The position numbers and the translations under genes were made by a program. The notes below the pieces were generated by a model. It searched no databases. It was not told the origin of the DNA and saw only the letters and a list, made by a program, of their open reading frames with translations. Positions 41,643 to 51,170 of a DNA stretch of 64,000 bases are shown here, piece by piece. Source of the DNA: Herbaspirillum rhizosphaerae_A. GTDB taxonomy: Bacteria; Pseudomonadota; Gammaproteobacteria; Burkholderiales; Burkholderiaceae_D. The stretch lies in assembly GCF_046025915.1 (NCBI RefSeq), contig NZ_JAQQFR010000018.1:23082-87081 (forward strand), written 5' to 3'. Every line of letters starts with the position of its first letter. Within the stretch, counting starts at the first letter, position 1.

Positions 41643-43505
41643 ATGCTTAATACGATAAATAGCCCAGCCGATCTGCGGCAACTCCCGCGCACCCAGTTGA
41701 AGCCATTGGCTGATGAGCTGCGCGCCTTCGTGCTCGATTCGGTATCGAAGACCGGCGGACATCTCTCGTCCAATCTCGGTACGGTGGAATTGACGATTGC
41801 CTTGCACTACGTCTTCAACACGCCGGAAGACCGCATTGTCTGGGACGTCGGCCATCAGACTTATCCGCACAAGATCCTCACCGGACGTCGCGATCAGATG
41901 TCGACACTGCGCCAGTTCAATGGCATTTCCGGTTTTCCGCGCCGAGCCGAGAGCGAGTACGACACATTTGGTACCGCGCATTCTTCGACTTCCATTTCCG
42001 CCGCGCTGGGCATGGCGCTGGCAGCCAAAACCAAGGGCGAAGATCGTCACGCCATCGCGGTGATCGGCGACGGCTCGATGACGGCCGGCATGGCGTTTGA
42101 AGCACTGAACAATGCCGGTATTTGCGAAGACGTGAACCTGCTGGTGATCCTCAACGACAATGACATGTCGATTTCGCCGCCGGTCGGTGCGCTCAATCGC
42201 TATCTCGCGCGCCTGATGTCCGGACAGTTCTACGCCAAGGCCAAGAACGTCGGCAAGTCCATGTTGCCGGCGCCAATGCTGGAATTGGCCAAGCGCCTGG
42301 AAGAGCACGCCAAAGGCATGATCGTCCCGGCCACCATGTTCGAAGAATTCGGCTTCAACTACATTGGTCCGATCGACGGCCACGACCTCGACTCGCTGAT
42401 CCCAACGCTGCAAAACCTGAAGAACCTCAAGGGCCCGCAGTTCCTGCACGTGGTCACCAAGAAGGGCCAGGGCTACAAGCTGGCCGAGGCCGATCCGGTG
42501 CTGTATCACGGTCCCGGCAAGTTCAATCCGGCTGAAGGCATCAAACCTGCGGCGGCGAGCAAACTGACCTACACGCAAGTTTTCGGCGAATGGCTGTGCG
42601 ACATGGCGGCACAGGACAAGACCCTGGTCGGCATCACGCCGGCGATGCGCGAAGGTTCGGGTATGGTCAAGTTTGAACAGAAATTCCCTGATCGCTACTA
42701 TGACGTCGGCATCGCAGAACAACATGCCGTCACCTTTGCTGCCGGTATGGCCTGCGAAGGTTTGAAGCCGGTGGTGGCGATTTACTCGACCTTCCTGCAA
42801 CGCGCTTACGATCAACTGATTCACGACGTTGCGTTGCAAAACCTCGACGTGACTTTTGCTCTGGATCGCGCTGGACTGGTCGGTGCCGACGGCGCCACGC
42901 ATGCGGGTAATTACGATCTGGCTTTCCTGCGCTGTATCCCGAACATGGTTGTCATGGCCGCGTCCGACGAAAACGAATGCCGCCAGATGCTGTCGACTGC
43001 CTTCGAGCACAAAGGCCCGGCAGCGGTGCGCTATCCGCGTGGTTCCGGCACAGGTGCCGTGGTGGAAAAGATCTTGAGCACCATCCCGATGGGCAAGGGA
43101 GAAGTACGCCGCGAAGGCAAAGGTATCGCGATCCTCGCCTTCGGCACCATGGTTGCCCCGGCGCTGGCAGCGGGTGAAAAACTCAATGCGACCGTCGCTA
43201 ACATGCGTTTCATCAAGCCGCTTGATATTGAGCTGGTCAAGCAACTCGCCGCCAGCCACGATGCGCTGGTAACGGTCGAAGAAGGTTGCATCATGGGCGG
43301 CGCCGGCGCTGCCGTGGCCGAGGCACTGGCCGAAGCCGGTATCGTCAAGCCATTGCTGCATCTGGGTTTGCCGGATCGCTTCATCGATCACGGCGACGCA
43401 GGTCAGTTGCTGGCCGGCTGCGGTCTCGATGGCGAAGGCATTGCCGCTTCCATCGTGCAACGCTTCGGCAAAGATCAGCCTCGCCTGGTGGTCAACAACG
43501 CTTGA
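41643..43505 (+). CDS. dxs: 1-deoxy-D-xylulose-5-phosphate synthase
   Basis: This 620-residue thiamine-diphosphate enzyme condenses pyruvate and glyceraldehyde 3-phosphate, the entry step of the MEP isoprenoid pathway. GGHLSSNLGTVELTIALHY, WDVGHQTYPHKILTGRR, the ThDP motif GDGSMTAGMAFEALNNAG and the transketolase-like DVGIAEQHAVTFAAGMA identify it. The xseB-ispA-dxs order is conserved in proteobacteria. A bidirectional terminator follows. Confidence 0.96.
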   Translation: MLNTINSPADLRQLPRTQLKPLADELRAFVLDSVSKTGGHLSSNLGTVELTIALHYVFNTPEDRIVWDVGHQTYPHKILTGRRDQMSTLRQFNGISGFPRRAESEYDTFGTAHSSTSISAALGMALAAKTKGEDRHAIAVIGDGSMTAGMAFEALNNAGICEDVNLLVILNDNDMSISPPVGALNRYLARLMSGQFYAKAKNVGKSMLPAPMLELAKRLEEHAKGMIVPATMFEEFGFNYIGPIDGHDLDSLIPTLQNLKNLKGPQFLHVVTKKGQGYKLAEADPVLYHGPGKFNPAEGIKPAAASKLTYTQVFGEWLCDMAAQDKTLVGITPAMREGSGMVKFEQKFPDRYYDVGIAEQHAVTFAAGMACEGLKPVVAIYSTFLQRAYDQLIHDVALQNLDVTFALDRAGLVGADGATHAGNYDLAFLRCIPNMVVMAASDENECRQMLSTAFEHKGPAAVRYPRGSGTGAVVEKILSTIPMGKGEVRREGKGIAILAFGTMVAPALAAGEKLNATVANMRFIKPLDIELVKQLAASHDALVTVEEGCIMGGAGAAVAEALAEAGIVKPLLHLGLPDRFIDHGDAGQLLAGCGLDGEGIAASIVQRFGKDQPRLVVNNA

Positions 43506-43523
43506 ATGTCAGGATGACGACGT

Positions 43524-43551
43524 AAAAAAAGCGGCCATGGCCGCTTTTTTT
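43524..43551. terminator. Bidirectional terminator between dxs and the cobalamin adenosyltransferase
   Basis: The perfect palindrome GCGGCCATGGCCGC (43531-43544) is flanked by seven A and seven T residues. Confidence 0.95.
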
Positions 43552-43568
43552 ATTTCAGTTTTTATTCC

Positions 43569-44132
43569 TTATTGTTTTTCGTCCTCTGTCCGGCCTTTAT
43601 GCCACAACACATCGCTGCCTCCCGCGTAACGATTGAGCATACGCGACAGCACGAAGCATAAATCAGACAGCCGGTTCAGATATTGCCGCGGCTGCGGATT
43701 AACAGTTTCTGCTTGCGCCAGCGTCACCACAGCGCGCTCGGCGCGACGGCATACGGTGCGGCATATGTGCATCTGCGCTGCTGCGCGCGAACCGCCCGGC
43801 AGGATGAACTCCTTAAGCGGCGGCAAGTCGGCGTTGTACTTCTCCAACAACGCATCAAGCCGCGCCACCTGGGTCTCGGTAATCAGGCTGTAGCCGGGGA
43901 TGCACAACTCGCCGCCCAGATCGAACAAGTCATGCTGGATCGTCAGCAACTCCTCGCGCAAGGTCGCCGGCAAGTCTTCACACAGCAGCAGGCCGACATG
44001 CGAATTGAGTTCGTCCACATCGCCCAAGGCGTGAATACGCGGATGATCTTTCGCCGTGCGGCTGCCATCGCCGAGTCCGGTGCTGCCATCGTCGCCGGTG
44101 CGCGTTGCAATTTTGGAAAGTCGATTGCCCAT
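43569..44132 (-). CDS. Cob(I)alamin adenosyltransferase, PduO type
   Basis: This 187-residue enzyme forms adenosylcobalamin from ATP and cob(I)alamin. The N-terminal ATP-binding region is TRTGDDGSTGLGDGSR (residues 8-23). The trimer-interface segment FILPGGSRAAAQMHICRTVC with RRAERAVV follows. The ATG at 44132 places this motif as in the family; an in-frame ATG at 44159 would add nine residues. No B12-dependent enzyme is adjacent. Confidence 0.9.
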   Translation of the reverse strand: MGNRLSKIATRTGDDGSTGLGDGSRTAKDHPRIHALGDVDELNSHVGLLLCEDLPATLREELLTIQHDLFDLGGELCIPGYSLITETQVARLDALLEKYNADLPPLKEFILPGGSRAAAQMHICRTVCRRAERAVVTLAQAETVNPQPRQYLNRLSDLCFVLSRMLNRYAGGSDVLWHKGRTEDEKQ

Positions 44133-44192
44133 ACTTTTCTCTGCAAACAAAAGTCTCAAGGATAGGCTAAAAAATTGCGTTTAAAGCTCAAG

Positions 44193-44203
44193 TTGTCAGA
44201 CAA
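44193..44203. promoter_or_regulatory. Palindromic operator-like site in the divergent region
   Basis: TTGTCAGACAA is a perfect 5-1-5 palindrome overlapping an AT-rich promoter-like stretch (ATATAAAAT, 44204-44212). A second nested repeat pairs CAGACA (44197-44202) with TGTCTG (44214-44219). The form resembles operators of GntR/FCD regulators. It lies between the adenosyltransferase and lactate-dehydrogenase-like genes; no GntR gene is in the window. Confidence 0.4.
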
Positions 44204-44358
44204 ATATAAAATATGTCTGCAGCAAGAGAGTAAAATCCCATAGAGGTTTTGACAAGAGAGAAGGCCACTGCGCAGGAGTTCCAGCACGCTTTTCGCTGTA
44301 ATTCTGCATGGAAGAATATTCCCTTGCGTCACTATTCCAACAGACAGAGAGACAAGCA

Positions 44359-45768
44359 ATGAACCATATCGTTGATGCGCAGAAACTGCGCAAGCCCGTT
44401 CCCGAGGCGCTGCTGACATCCTTGCAGGCCCTGTTCGGCAATCGCTTTTCGACCACTCAGGCCATGCGCGAGCACCACGGTCGCGACGAATCCTCCTACG
44501 ATCCGATGTTGCCCGATGCCGTCGTCTTCGCGCACACCACCGAAGAAGTCGCAGCCTTCATCAAGCTGTGCAGCAGCTACGAAGTCCCGGTGATTCCGTA
44601 CGGCACCGGCACCTCGCTCGAAGGCCACGTGCTGGCGCTGCAAGGCGGCATCACCATCGATCTGTCGCAAATGAATCAGGTGCTGGCCGTCAACGGCGAA
44701 GACCTGACCGCCACCGTGCAAGCCGGCGTCACACGCAAACAGCTGAATCAGGAAATCAAGGATAGCGGTCTGTTCTTCCCGATCGATCCGGGTGCAGACG
44801 CTTCCATCGGCGGCATGGCATCTACCCGCGCTTCGGGCACCAATGCCGTACGCTATGGAACCATGCGTGAGAACACGCTGGCGCTGACAGTCGTCACCGC
44901 CGACGGCAACATCATCAAGACCGGCACACGCGCCAAGAAATCTTCGGCAGGCTACGACCTGACCCGTGTCTATGTCGGCAGCGAAGGCACGCTCGGCATC
45001 ATCACAGAAGTGACCGTGCGCCTCTACCCGCAGCCGGAAGCTGTCTCCGCGGCCATCTGCTCTTTCCCGAGCGTGGCCGATGCCGTCAATACCGTGATCC
45101 AGGCGATCCAGGTGGGCGTACCGCTGGCGCGTGTCGAGCTGCTCGACGAAAACGGCGTCAAGGCCATCAATGCCCACGACAAGATGACCTTGCCCGAAAA
45201 TCCATTGCTGCTGTTTGAATTCCACGGCAGCGAAAACGGCGTCAAGGAGCAGGCCGAGATGGTGCAGGAACTCGCCAAAGACAATAATGCCACCGGCTTC
45301 GAATGGGCCACACGTCCCGAAGACCGCACGCGCCTGTGGACCGCGCGTCACAATGCCTACTTTGCATTGCTGCAGATGCGTCCCGGCGCACGCGCGATTT
45401 CCACCGACTGTTGCGTGCCGATTTCCCGTCTGGCCGAATGCGTGCTGGAGACCAAAGCCGATTGCGAATCACAGGGCTTGATCCACGCCATCATCGGCCA
45501 CGTCGGCGACGGCAATTTCCACGTGCAAATGATGGTCGATCCCAACGATCCGGCGGACATCGCCCGCGCCGAAGGCGTCAATGCGCGCATGGTTGCACGC
45601 GCGCTGGAAATGGACGGCACCTGCACCGGTGAGCACGGCGTCGGCTTGCACAAGATGGATTTTCTCGTGCAGGAGCACGGCGAAGGCGCTATCGACGTCA
45701 TGCGCGCGATCAAGCATGCACTCGATCCGAAGAACATCATGAACCCCGGCAAGATCGTTCGTTGGTAA
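44359..45768 (+). CDS. FAD-linked D-2-hydroxyacid (D-lactate) dehydrogenase
   Basis: This 469-residue flavoprotein of the GlcD/Dld1 (PCMH-fold) family oxidises a D-2-hydroxyacid, most likely D-lactate, passing electrons to the respiratory chain. The FAD-binding segment includes PVIPYGTGTSLEGH, DPGADASIGGMASTRASGT and YVGSEGTLGIITEVT. The metal and substrate end has HVGDGNFHVQMM and GTCTGEHGVGLHK. The ATG at 44359 is chosen; the frame is open to 44308 without better support. The LysR gene downstream and glcDEF further on form a hydroxyacid-oxidation neighbourhood. Confidence 0.85.
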   Translation: MNHIVDAQKLRKPVPEALLTSLQALFGNRFSTTQAMREHHGRDESSYDPMLPDAVVFAHTTEEVAAFIKLCSSYEVPVIPYGTGTSLEGHVLALQGGITIDLSQMNQVLAVNGEDLTATVQAGVTRKQLNQEIKDSGLFFPIDPGADASIGGMASTRASGTNAVRYGTMRENTLALTVVTADGNIIKTGTRAKKSSAGYDLTRVYVGSEGTLGIITEVTVRLYPQPEAVSAAICSFPSVADAVNTVIQAIQVGVPLARVELLDENGVKAINAHDKMTLPENPLLLFEFHGSENGVKEQAEMVQELAKDNNATGFEWATRPEDRTRLWTARHNAYFALLQMRPGARAISTDCCVPISRLAECVLETKADCESQGLIHAIIGHVGDGNFHVQMMVDPNDPADIARAEGVNARMVARALEMDGTCTGEHGVGLHKMDFLVQEHGEGAIDVMRAIKHALDPKNIMNPGKIVRW

Positions 45769-45895
45769 GCAGATCCGTCGTCCAGTTCCATCGTCATTTA
45801 GAAATCGTCAGGCAGTACACCGGGACGCGCCATCTGACACGATGGCCGTCTCGCATTACAACAGCGCAACAGCACAACAGCAGGTAAAACAAGAC

Positions 45896-46786
45896 ATGGC
45901 AACACGCCTCCCACCCGTCCATGCCCTTTCAGCATTTGAAGCTGCGGCGCGCCACAATTCATTCGCCGTCGCGGCCGAAGAACTCTGCATCACGCCCTCG
46001 GCGCTGTCGCACAGAATTCGCCTGCTGGAGGACTTCGTCGGTGAACGCTTGTTTTATCGCGACGGCCGCTCCATCGGCCTGTCCGAGTTCGGCCGCCGCT
46101 ATCTCGACGTCGTACGATCTGCGCTGCGCACGCTGACCGATTTCCCGATGCCGCATCGCAACGCCACGGTGCAGCCCAAGGTCAAGATCATGCTGCCGCC
46201 GACCTTTGCCCGCCACTTGCTGGTGCCGCGCATCGCCGAGTTCACCCAGCGCTTTCCCGATATCACCGTTGAGATGTATTTGTCGGTGCCGCTGTACGAC
46301 CTTAGCCTGTCTGAGAGCGACGTTGAAATCCGTTTTGGCGCCGGCAACTATCCCAACTTCGTTACTGAAAAACTGTTCGAAGAACCGGCCTTTGCCGTCG
46401 CCAGCCCGGCCTACCTCAAGACCATTCCACCGCTGAAGACACCACAAGACCTGCAACAGGCCAACCTGCTGCGCTCAGCGTTGGAACCCTGGCAGCCATG
46501 GTTCGAAGCCGCCGGCCTCAAAGACTGGCCGGAACCCTCAACCGGCCTGCGCGTCGACGACCTCGGCCTGTTGCTGGAATCGGTGCGCCACGGCTACGGC
46601 GTTGGCCTGACACGTCAGCATTTTGCCGAAGAACTGCTGGCCCGCGGCGAAATCGTCGAACTCTTCGACGTCCGCCTGCGCACGCCGCCGCATGCTTACT
46701 ACGTGGTGTACGAGAAGCAGATTCGCGAGCGCCCGGAGGTGGATGCCTTCATCGACTGGCTGCAAAACGCCTTCAAAAACATCTGA
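45896..46786 (+). CDS. LysR-family regulator, GcvA-like
   Basis: This 296-residue regulator starts with the GcvA-type helix-turn-helix: LPPVHALSAFEAAARHNSFA, then TPSALSHRIRLLE. It continues with an effector domain (LPPTFARHLLVPRIAEFTQR). It lies between two operons for 2-hydroxyacid oxidation on the same strand, so control of either by lactate or glycolate is a reasonable inference. The ATG at 45896 is the standard start; 18 more codons are open upstream. Confidence 0.83.
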   Translation: MATRLPPVHALSAFEAAARHNSFAVAAEELCITPSALSHRIRLLEDFVGERLFYRDGRSIGLSEFGRRYLDVVRSALRTLTDFPMPHRNATVQPKVKIMLPPTFARHLLVPRIAEFTQRFPDITVEMYLSVPLYDLSLSESDVEIRFGAGNYPNFVTEKLFEEPAFAVASPAYLKTIPPLKTPQDLQQANLLRSALEPWQPWFEAAGLKDWPEPSTGLRVDDLGLLLESVRHGYGVGLTRQHFAEELLARGEIVELFDVRLRTPPHAYYVVYEKQIRERPEVDAFIDWLQNAFKNI

Positions 46787-47067
46787 GTCGCGAATAAGCC
46801 GCCGCTGGCTGTGTCGTTGCGTCTTGCCAGCGACGCCTTCTTCGTGCCTGGGAACGCCCAAGTCCCTGAAAATTATTCACAGCGCGGCGTGAATTCTTTT
46901 CAGTGCGCCCAGACCACGCTTTTCGCTATCTGACGCTGAAATTCGCTACACTTCAGGCATTGCGAAGACAATAGCGAGACAGACAGTCCAAAACCGGCGC
47001 CATAAGCCGGAAACAACAATTCATCGGTCATCGCCACGTCCTAGCCCAAAGCCAAACGAGGTCACGC

Positions 47068-48555
47068 ATGAACGCCCCAGTTGCTCCCTTATTTTCGCCT
47101 GCGCGTCAGCGCGAGGTGGTTGCCGCGCTGAAAGCGGTGGTGCCGCCGCATTGCGTGCTGTTCGACGAAGAAGATACCCGTCCCTACGAGTGCGATGGCC
47201 TTGCCGCCTATCGCCAGTTGCCGATGGTCGTTGTGCTGCCCGAGAACGAAGCGCAAGTCGTCGCTATTCTCAAGGCTTGTCATGACCTGAAAGTCCAGAT
47301 CGTTCCGCGTGGCGCCGGCACCGGTTTGTCGGGCGGCGCGATGCCGATAGCCGACGGCGTCGTAGTGTCGACCGCCAAGTTCAACAAGATCGTCAGCATG
47401 GACAAGTATTCACGGACCGCCGTGGTGCAGCCTGGCGTGCGCAATCTGGCCATCTCGGAGGCGGCTGCACCTTACGGCTTGTACTACGCCCCTGATCCTT
47501 CTTCGCAAATCGCCTGCAGTATCGGCGGCAACGTTGCCGAAAACTCCGGCGGCGTGCACTGCCTCAAATACGGCCTGACCGTGCACAACGTTTTGCGCGT
47601 GCGCGTGGTCACCATCGAAGGCGACGTCGTTGAACTCGGCAACGCCGGCCTCGATGCGCCCGGTCTTGATCTGCTGGCGGTGTTCATCGGCTCGGAAGGC
47701 ATGCTCGGCATCGTCACGGAAGTCACCGTCAAGCTGGTGCCCAAGCCGCAGCAGGCGCGCGTGATCATGGCCTCGTTCGACGACGTGGTGAAGGGCGGCA
47801 ACGCCGTCGCCAACGTCATCGCTGCGGGCATCATCCCGGCCGGACTGGAGATGATGGACAAAACCAGTTCGCGCATGGTCGAGCCTTTCGTCAAGGCCGG
47901 CTACGACATCGATGCCGAAGCGATCCTGCTGTGCGAGTCCGATGGCACCACCGAAGAAGTCGAAGAAGAAATCGGCCGCATGAGCGAGGTGCTCAACGCC
48001 AGTGGTGCCACCGCCATCGCCGTATCGCAATCCGAAGCCGAGCGCCTGCGCTTCTGGTCGGGACGCAAAAACGCCTTCCCGGCAGCAGGCCGCATCTCGC
48101 CGGACTATTACTGCATGGACGGCACCATTCCACGCAAAAAGCTGGCGGAAGTCTTGCTCGGCATCGCCAAGATGGAAGGCAAGTACGGCCTGCGCTGCGC
48201 CAATGTGTTCCACGCGGGCGACGGTAACCTGCATCCGCTGATCTTGTTCGACGCCAACCTGGCGGATGAATTTCACCGCGCCGAACTGTTCGGCGCTGAG
48301 ATCCTGGAGCTGTGCGTCGAAGTCGGCGGCACAATCACCGGTGAACATGGCGTGGGTATCGAAAAGATCAACTCCATGTGCGTGCAGTTTTCGCCGGAAG
48401 AGCGCGAAGCCTTCTTCAAGGTCAAGCGTGCCTTCGACCCGGCTTTCCTGCTCAACCCTGACAAGGCGATCCCGTCGCTGCATCGCTGTGCCGAATACGG
48501 CAAGATGCACGTGCAGCGCGGCCAGATCAAATTCCCCGATTTGCCGAGATTCTGA
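47068..48555 (+). CDS. glcD: Glycolate oxidase, FAD-binding subunit GlcD
   Basis: This 495-residue PCMH-fold flavoprotein is the catalytic subunit of the three-part glycolate dehydrogenase that oxidises glycolate to glyoxylate. IVPRGAGTGLSGGAMPIADG, DPSSQIACSIGGNVAENSGG and FIGSEGMLGIVTEVTVKL bind FAD. NVFHAGDGNLHPLILFD and GTITGEHGVGIEKI form the C-terminal active-site part. A GAGGTCACGC stretch precedes the ATG. glcE follows after 2 bp. Confidence 0.93.
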   Translation: MNAPVAPLFSPARQREVVAALKAVVPPHCVLFDEEDTRPYECDGLAAYRQLPMVVVLPENEAQVVAILKACHDLKVQIVPRGAGTGLSGGAMPIADGVVVSTAKFNKIVSMDKYSRTAVVQPGVRNLAISEAAAPYGLYYAPDPSSQIACSIGGNVAENSGGVHCLKYGLTVHNVLRVRVVTIEGDVVELGNAGLDAPGLDLLAVFIGSEGMLGIVTEVTVKLVPKPQQARVIMASFDDVVKGGNAVANVIAAGIIPAGLEMMDKTSSRMVEPFVKAGYDIDAEAILLCESDGTTEEVEEEIGRMSEVLNASGATAIAVSQSEAERLRFWSGRKNAFPAAGRISPDYYCMDGTIPRKKLAEVLLGIAKMEGKYGLRCANVFHAGDGNLHPLILFDANLADEFHRAELFGAEILELCVEVGGTITGEHGVGIEKINSMCVQFSPEEREAFFKVKRAFDPAFLLNPDKAIPSLHRCAEYGKMHVQRGQIKFPDLPRF

Positions 48556-48557
48556 AG

Positions 48558-49619
48558 ATGACCGAACCATTGCACGTATTCAAAGAGCGCATCGTCGCGG
48601 CCACGGCAAGCGCCACGCCGCTGCAGATTCGCGGCGGCGGCACCAAGGACTGGTATGGCCAGGAGCTGCGCGGCGAAGTGCTCGACACGCGTCCCTACAG
48701 CGGCATCGTCGATTACGAGCCGACCGAGCTGGTGATCACTGCGCGCTGCGGCACACCGCTGTCCGAGATCGATGCCGCACTGGCGGCCAACAATCAGGTG
48801 CTGGCATTTGAACCGCCACGCTTCGGCGGCACGTCAACTGTCGGTGGCATGGTGGCGGCGGGTTTATCCGGGCCGGGCCGTCAGTTCAGCGGATCGGTGC
48901 GCGACTTCGTACTCGGCGCCGATCTGATGGATGCGCAGGGGCAGATGCTGCATTTCGGCGGACAGGTGATGAAGAACGTCGCCGGCTATGACGTCTCGCG
49001 TCTGCTGACCGGTTCGCTCGGCACGCTGGGCCTGATCCTGCAAGTCTCACTGAAAGTATTGCCGCAGCCGTTTGCGAGCAGTACGCGTGTGTTCGAAGTC
49101 GATGAGGCTAACGCAATCCGTCTGCTTAACGAGTGGGGCGGCCAGCCGCTGCCGGTATCGGCCAGTGCCTGGGTCAACGGCGTGTTGACGATACGTCTGT
49201 CGGGTGCGCAGGCTGCCGTCGACGCAGCGCAGAACAAACTGGGTGGTACCGAGCTGACCAACGGCGACGATTTCTGGCGCGACCTGCGTGAGCAAAGCCA
49301 CAGCTTCTTCGCCGATACGGTGGCACCGTTGTGGCGACTCTCGCTGCCATCGGTGGCGCAACCGCTGCCGTTGGCCGGTACGCAATTCATCGAGTGGGGT
49401 GGCGCACAGCGCTGGTATCGCGGCGATGCAAGTGCGGAATCGATTCGTGCTGCAGCGGTTGCCGCAGGCGGCCATGCCAGTCTGTATCGCGGCGGCGACA
49501 AGAGCGTGGGCGTGTTCCATCCGCTTGCGCCCGCAGTCGCCAAGATCCACCGTAATCTCAAAGCCTCCTTCGACCCGTCGGGCATTTTCAATCCCGGCCG
49601 CATGTATTCGGAATTTTAA
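48558..49619 (+). CDS. glcE: Glycolate oxidase, FAD-binding subunit GlcE
   Basis: This 353-residue second flavoprotein of the glycolate dehydrogenase is shorter than GlcD. LQIRGGGTKDWYGQELRGE, FGGTSTVGGMVAAGLSGPGR and DVSRLLTGSLGTLGLILQVS mark the FAD domain. It ends DPSGIFNPGRMYSEF. Close spacing (2 bp from glcD, 6 bp to glcF) shows an operon. Confidence 0.93.
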   Translation: MTEPLHVFKERIVAATASATPLQIRGGGTKDWYGQELRGEVLDTRPYSGIVDYEPTELVITARCGTPLSEIDAALAANNQVLAFEPPRFGGTSTVGGMVAAGLSGPGRQFSGSVRDFVLGADLMDAQGQMLHFGGQVMKNVAGYDVSRLLTGSLGTLGLILQVSLKVLPQPFASSTRVFEVDEANAIRLLNEWGGQPLPVSASAWVNGVLTIRLSGAQAAVDAAQNKLGGTELTNGDDFWRDLREQSHSFFADTVAPLWRLSLPSVAQPLPLAGTQFIEWGGAQRWYRGDASAESIRAAAVAAGGHASLYRGGDKSVGVFHPLAPAVAKIHRNLKASFDPSGIFNPGRMYSEF

Positions 49620-49625
49620 AATCCT

Positions 49626-50879
49626 ATGCAAACCAATCTGGCCGATTTCATCCGCGACACCCCCGAAGGCAAGGAAGCCGACGCCATTCTGCGCTCCTGC
49701 GTGCACTGCGGGTTCTGCACGGCAACGTGTCCGACCTATCAATTGCTGGGCGACGAACTCGACGGTCCGCGCGGCCGTATCTATCTGATCAAACAGGTGT
49801 TGGAAGGCAAACAAGCCACTGCCGCCACGCAATCGCATCTGGATCGCTGCCTGACCTGCCGCAACTGCGAGTCGACGTGTCCATCCGGCGTGCAATACGG
49901 TCGCCTGGTGGATATTGGTCGCAAGGTGGTCGAAGATCAGGTGCCGCGTCCGCTCGCGCAGCGCGTGGTGCGTACGACGCTCAAGACCTTGCTGCCGAAT
50001 AAATGGCTGTTCAATCCGGCGATGAAGGCCGGGCAGTTGGTGCGTCCGCTGTTGCCGCAAAAACTGCAGAACAAAGTCCCGCCAAAACAGGATGCCGGCC
50101 TGTGGCCGACGCGCACGCATGTCCGTAAGATGCTGATGCTCGACGGCTGTGTGCAACCGGCCATGTCTCCCAACATCAACAGTTCCACTGCACGCGTGCT
50201 CGATGCGCTCGGTGTCGAACTGATCGTACCGCCGAAAGCTGGCTGCTGCGGCGCGATCCGCTACCACCTCAACGACCAGGACGGCGGCCTTGACGATATG
50301 CGTCGCAATGTCGACGCGTGGTGGCCCTACGTCGACGGCTCGGCAGGATTCACTGTCGAAGCCATCGTGATGAACGCCTCCGGTTGCGGTGCCACGGTCA
50401 AAGAATATGGCCATCTGTTACAGCAAGACGCTGCTTATGCCGCCAAGGCACATCGCATCTCGCAGCTGACGCGCGACATCAGTGAAATTCTGCCCGACTT
50501 CGAAGCTGAACTGGCCGGCAAGCTCAAGGGCAAGATCAAGGATAGGCTCAATGCGCGCGTTGCCTATCATCCGCCTTGCACTTTGCAGCATGGGCAGAAG
50601 ATTCGCGGTAAGGTGGAGCAGATTCTTGGCAGTGCAGGTGTTGACGTCAAGCTGTGTGCCGATAGCCATTTATGCTGTGGTTCTGCGGGTACCTATTCGG
50701 TGTTGCAGCCGGAGCTGTCTTATCGCTTGCGCGACAACAAGCTTAATAACTTGCAGGCGACGCAGCCGGACATGATTGTGTCGGGGAATATCGGGTGTTT
50801 GACGCATTTGCAGTCGGGGACGGATACGCCGGTGAAGCATTGGATTGAGTTGCTGGATGCGGCGCTGACTGCTTCTTAA
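49626..50879 (+). CDS. glcF: Glycolate oxidase, iron-sulfur subunit GlcF
   Basis: This 417-residue protein carries two [4Fe-4S] motifs, CVHCGFCTATCPTY and CLTCRNCESTCPSG. Two CCG-domain repeats follow (GCCGAIRYHL and CCGSAGTYSVLQPE), which link the flavoprotein subunits to the quinone pool. It completes glcDEF. A short terminator with six T residues follows 22 bp after the stop. Confidence 0.94.
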   Translation: MQTNLADFIRDTPEGKEADAILRSCVHCGFCTATCPTYQLLGDELDGPRGRIYLIKQVLEGKQATAATQSHLDRCLTCRNCESTCPSGVQYGRLVDIGRKVVEDQVPRPLAQRVVRTTLKTLLPNKWLFNPAMKAGQLVRPLLPQKLQNKVPPKQDAGLWPTRTHVRKMLMLDGCVQPAMSPNINSSTARVLDALGVELIVPPKAGCCGAIRYHLNDQDGGLDDMRRNVDAWWPYVDGSAGFTVEAIVMNASGCGATVKEYGHLLQQDAAYAAKAHRISQLTRDISEILPDFEAELAGKLKGKIKDRLNARVAYHPPCTLQHGQKIRGKVEQILGSAGVDVKLCADSHLCCGSAGTYSVLQPELSYRLRDNKLNNLQATQPDMIVSGNIGCLTHLQSGTDTPVKHWIELLDAALTAS

Positions 50880-50901
50880 GCGCTAATAATGGTCATTTGA
50901 G

Positions 50902-50926
50902 AGCCCTGCATTTGTGGGGCTTTTTT
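50902..50926 (+). terminator. Rho-independent terminator after glcF
   Basis: AGCCCT (50902-50907) pairs with GGGGCT (50916-50921, one G-T pair) around a short loop, and the T-run extends to 50926. Confidence 0.75.
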
Positions 50927-51005
50927 CTTTCGTCGGTAGTCGGATGCATTGGTCGCAGATTTTTATGCCTTTTTGTTCTTACTTGCTTGCTTGCTGCTTA
51001 ACTGA

Positions 51006-51131
51006 TTCTTTTCTTTCTTCGGACGACCAAGCCGGGGGCGGCCCGGCAGCCGCTTACTTTCTTTGCTTCGCCAAGAAAAGTGAGTAGCTGCCGGGCTACC
51101 CCCGGCTTGGTCGTCCAAAGAAGGGAAAGAA
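51006..51131. repeat. Large, nearly perfect inverted repeat (about 57-bp stem)
   Basis: GGACGACCAAGCCGGGGG (51021-51038) matches 51099-51116 exactly, and GCCCGGCAGC (51041-51050) matches 51087-51096, with one 2-nt mismatch between them. Inside, the CTTACTTTCTTTG arm pairs with CAAGAAAAGTGAG around a CTTCGC loop. Outside, a pyrimidine run (51006-51019) pairs with a purine run (51118-51131), with two G-T pairs. The inner motif resembles interspersed repeats I recall from other Burkholderiales. Confidence 0.85.
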
Positions 51132-51170
51132 GAAACAACCTGAACAGGTGGTTCGAAGGCGCCGCACAAA

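Noticed and set aside
41538..43460. 640-residue open frame on the minus strand
   Set aside because: It lies wholly antisense to dxs, has no recognisable domain, is rich in His, Gln and Arg typical of shadow frames, and has no ribosome-binding site.
46806..46821. GG-N10-GC match (TGGCTGTGTCGTTGCG) upstream of glcD
   Set aside because: The spacing is right but the -24 element lacks the conserved A, it lies 20 bp after the LysR stop and about 245 bp from glcD, and chance matches of this quality are common.
49047..50414. 455-residue open frame on the minus strand
   Set aside because: Antisense to glcE and glcF; no motif or start signal.
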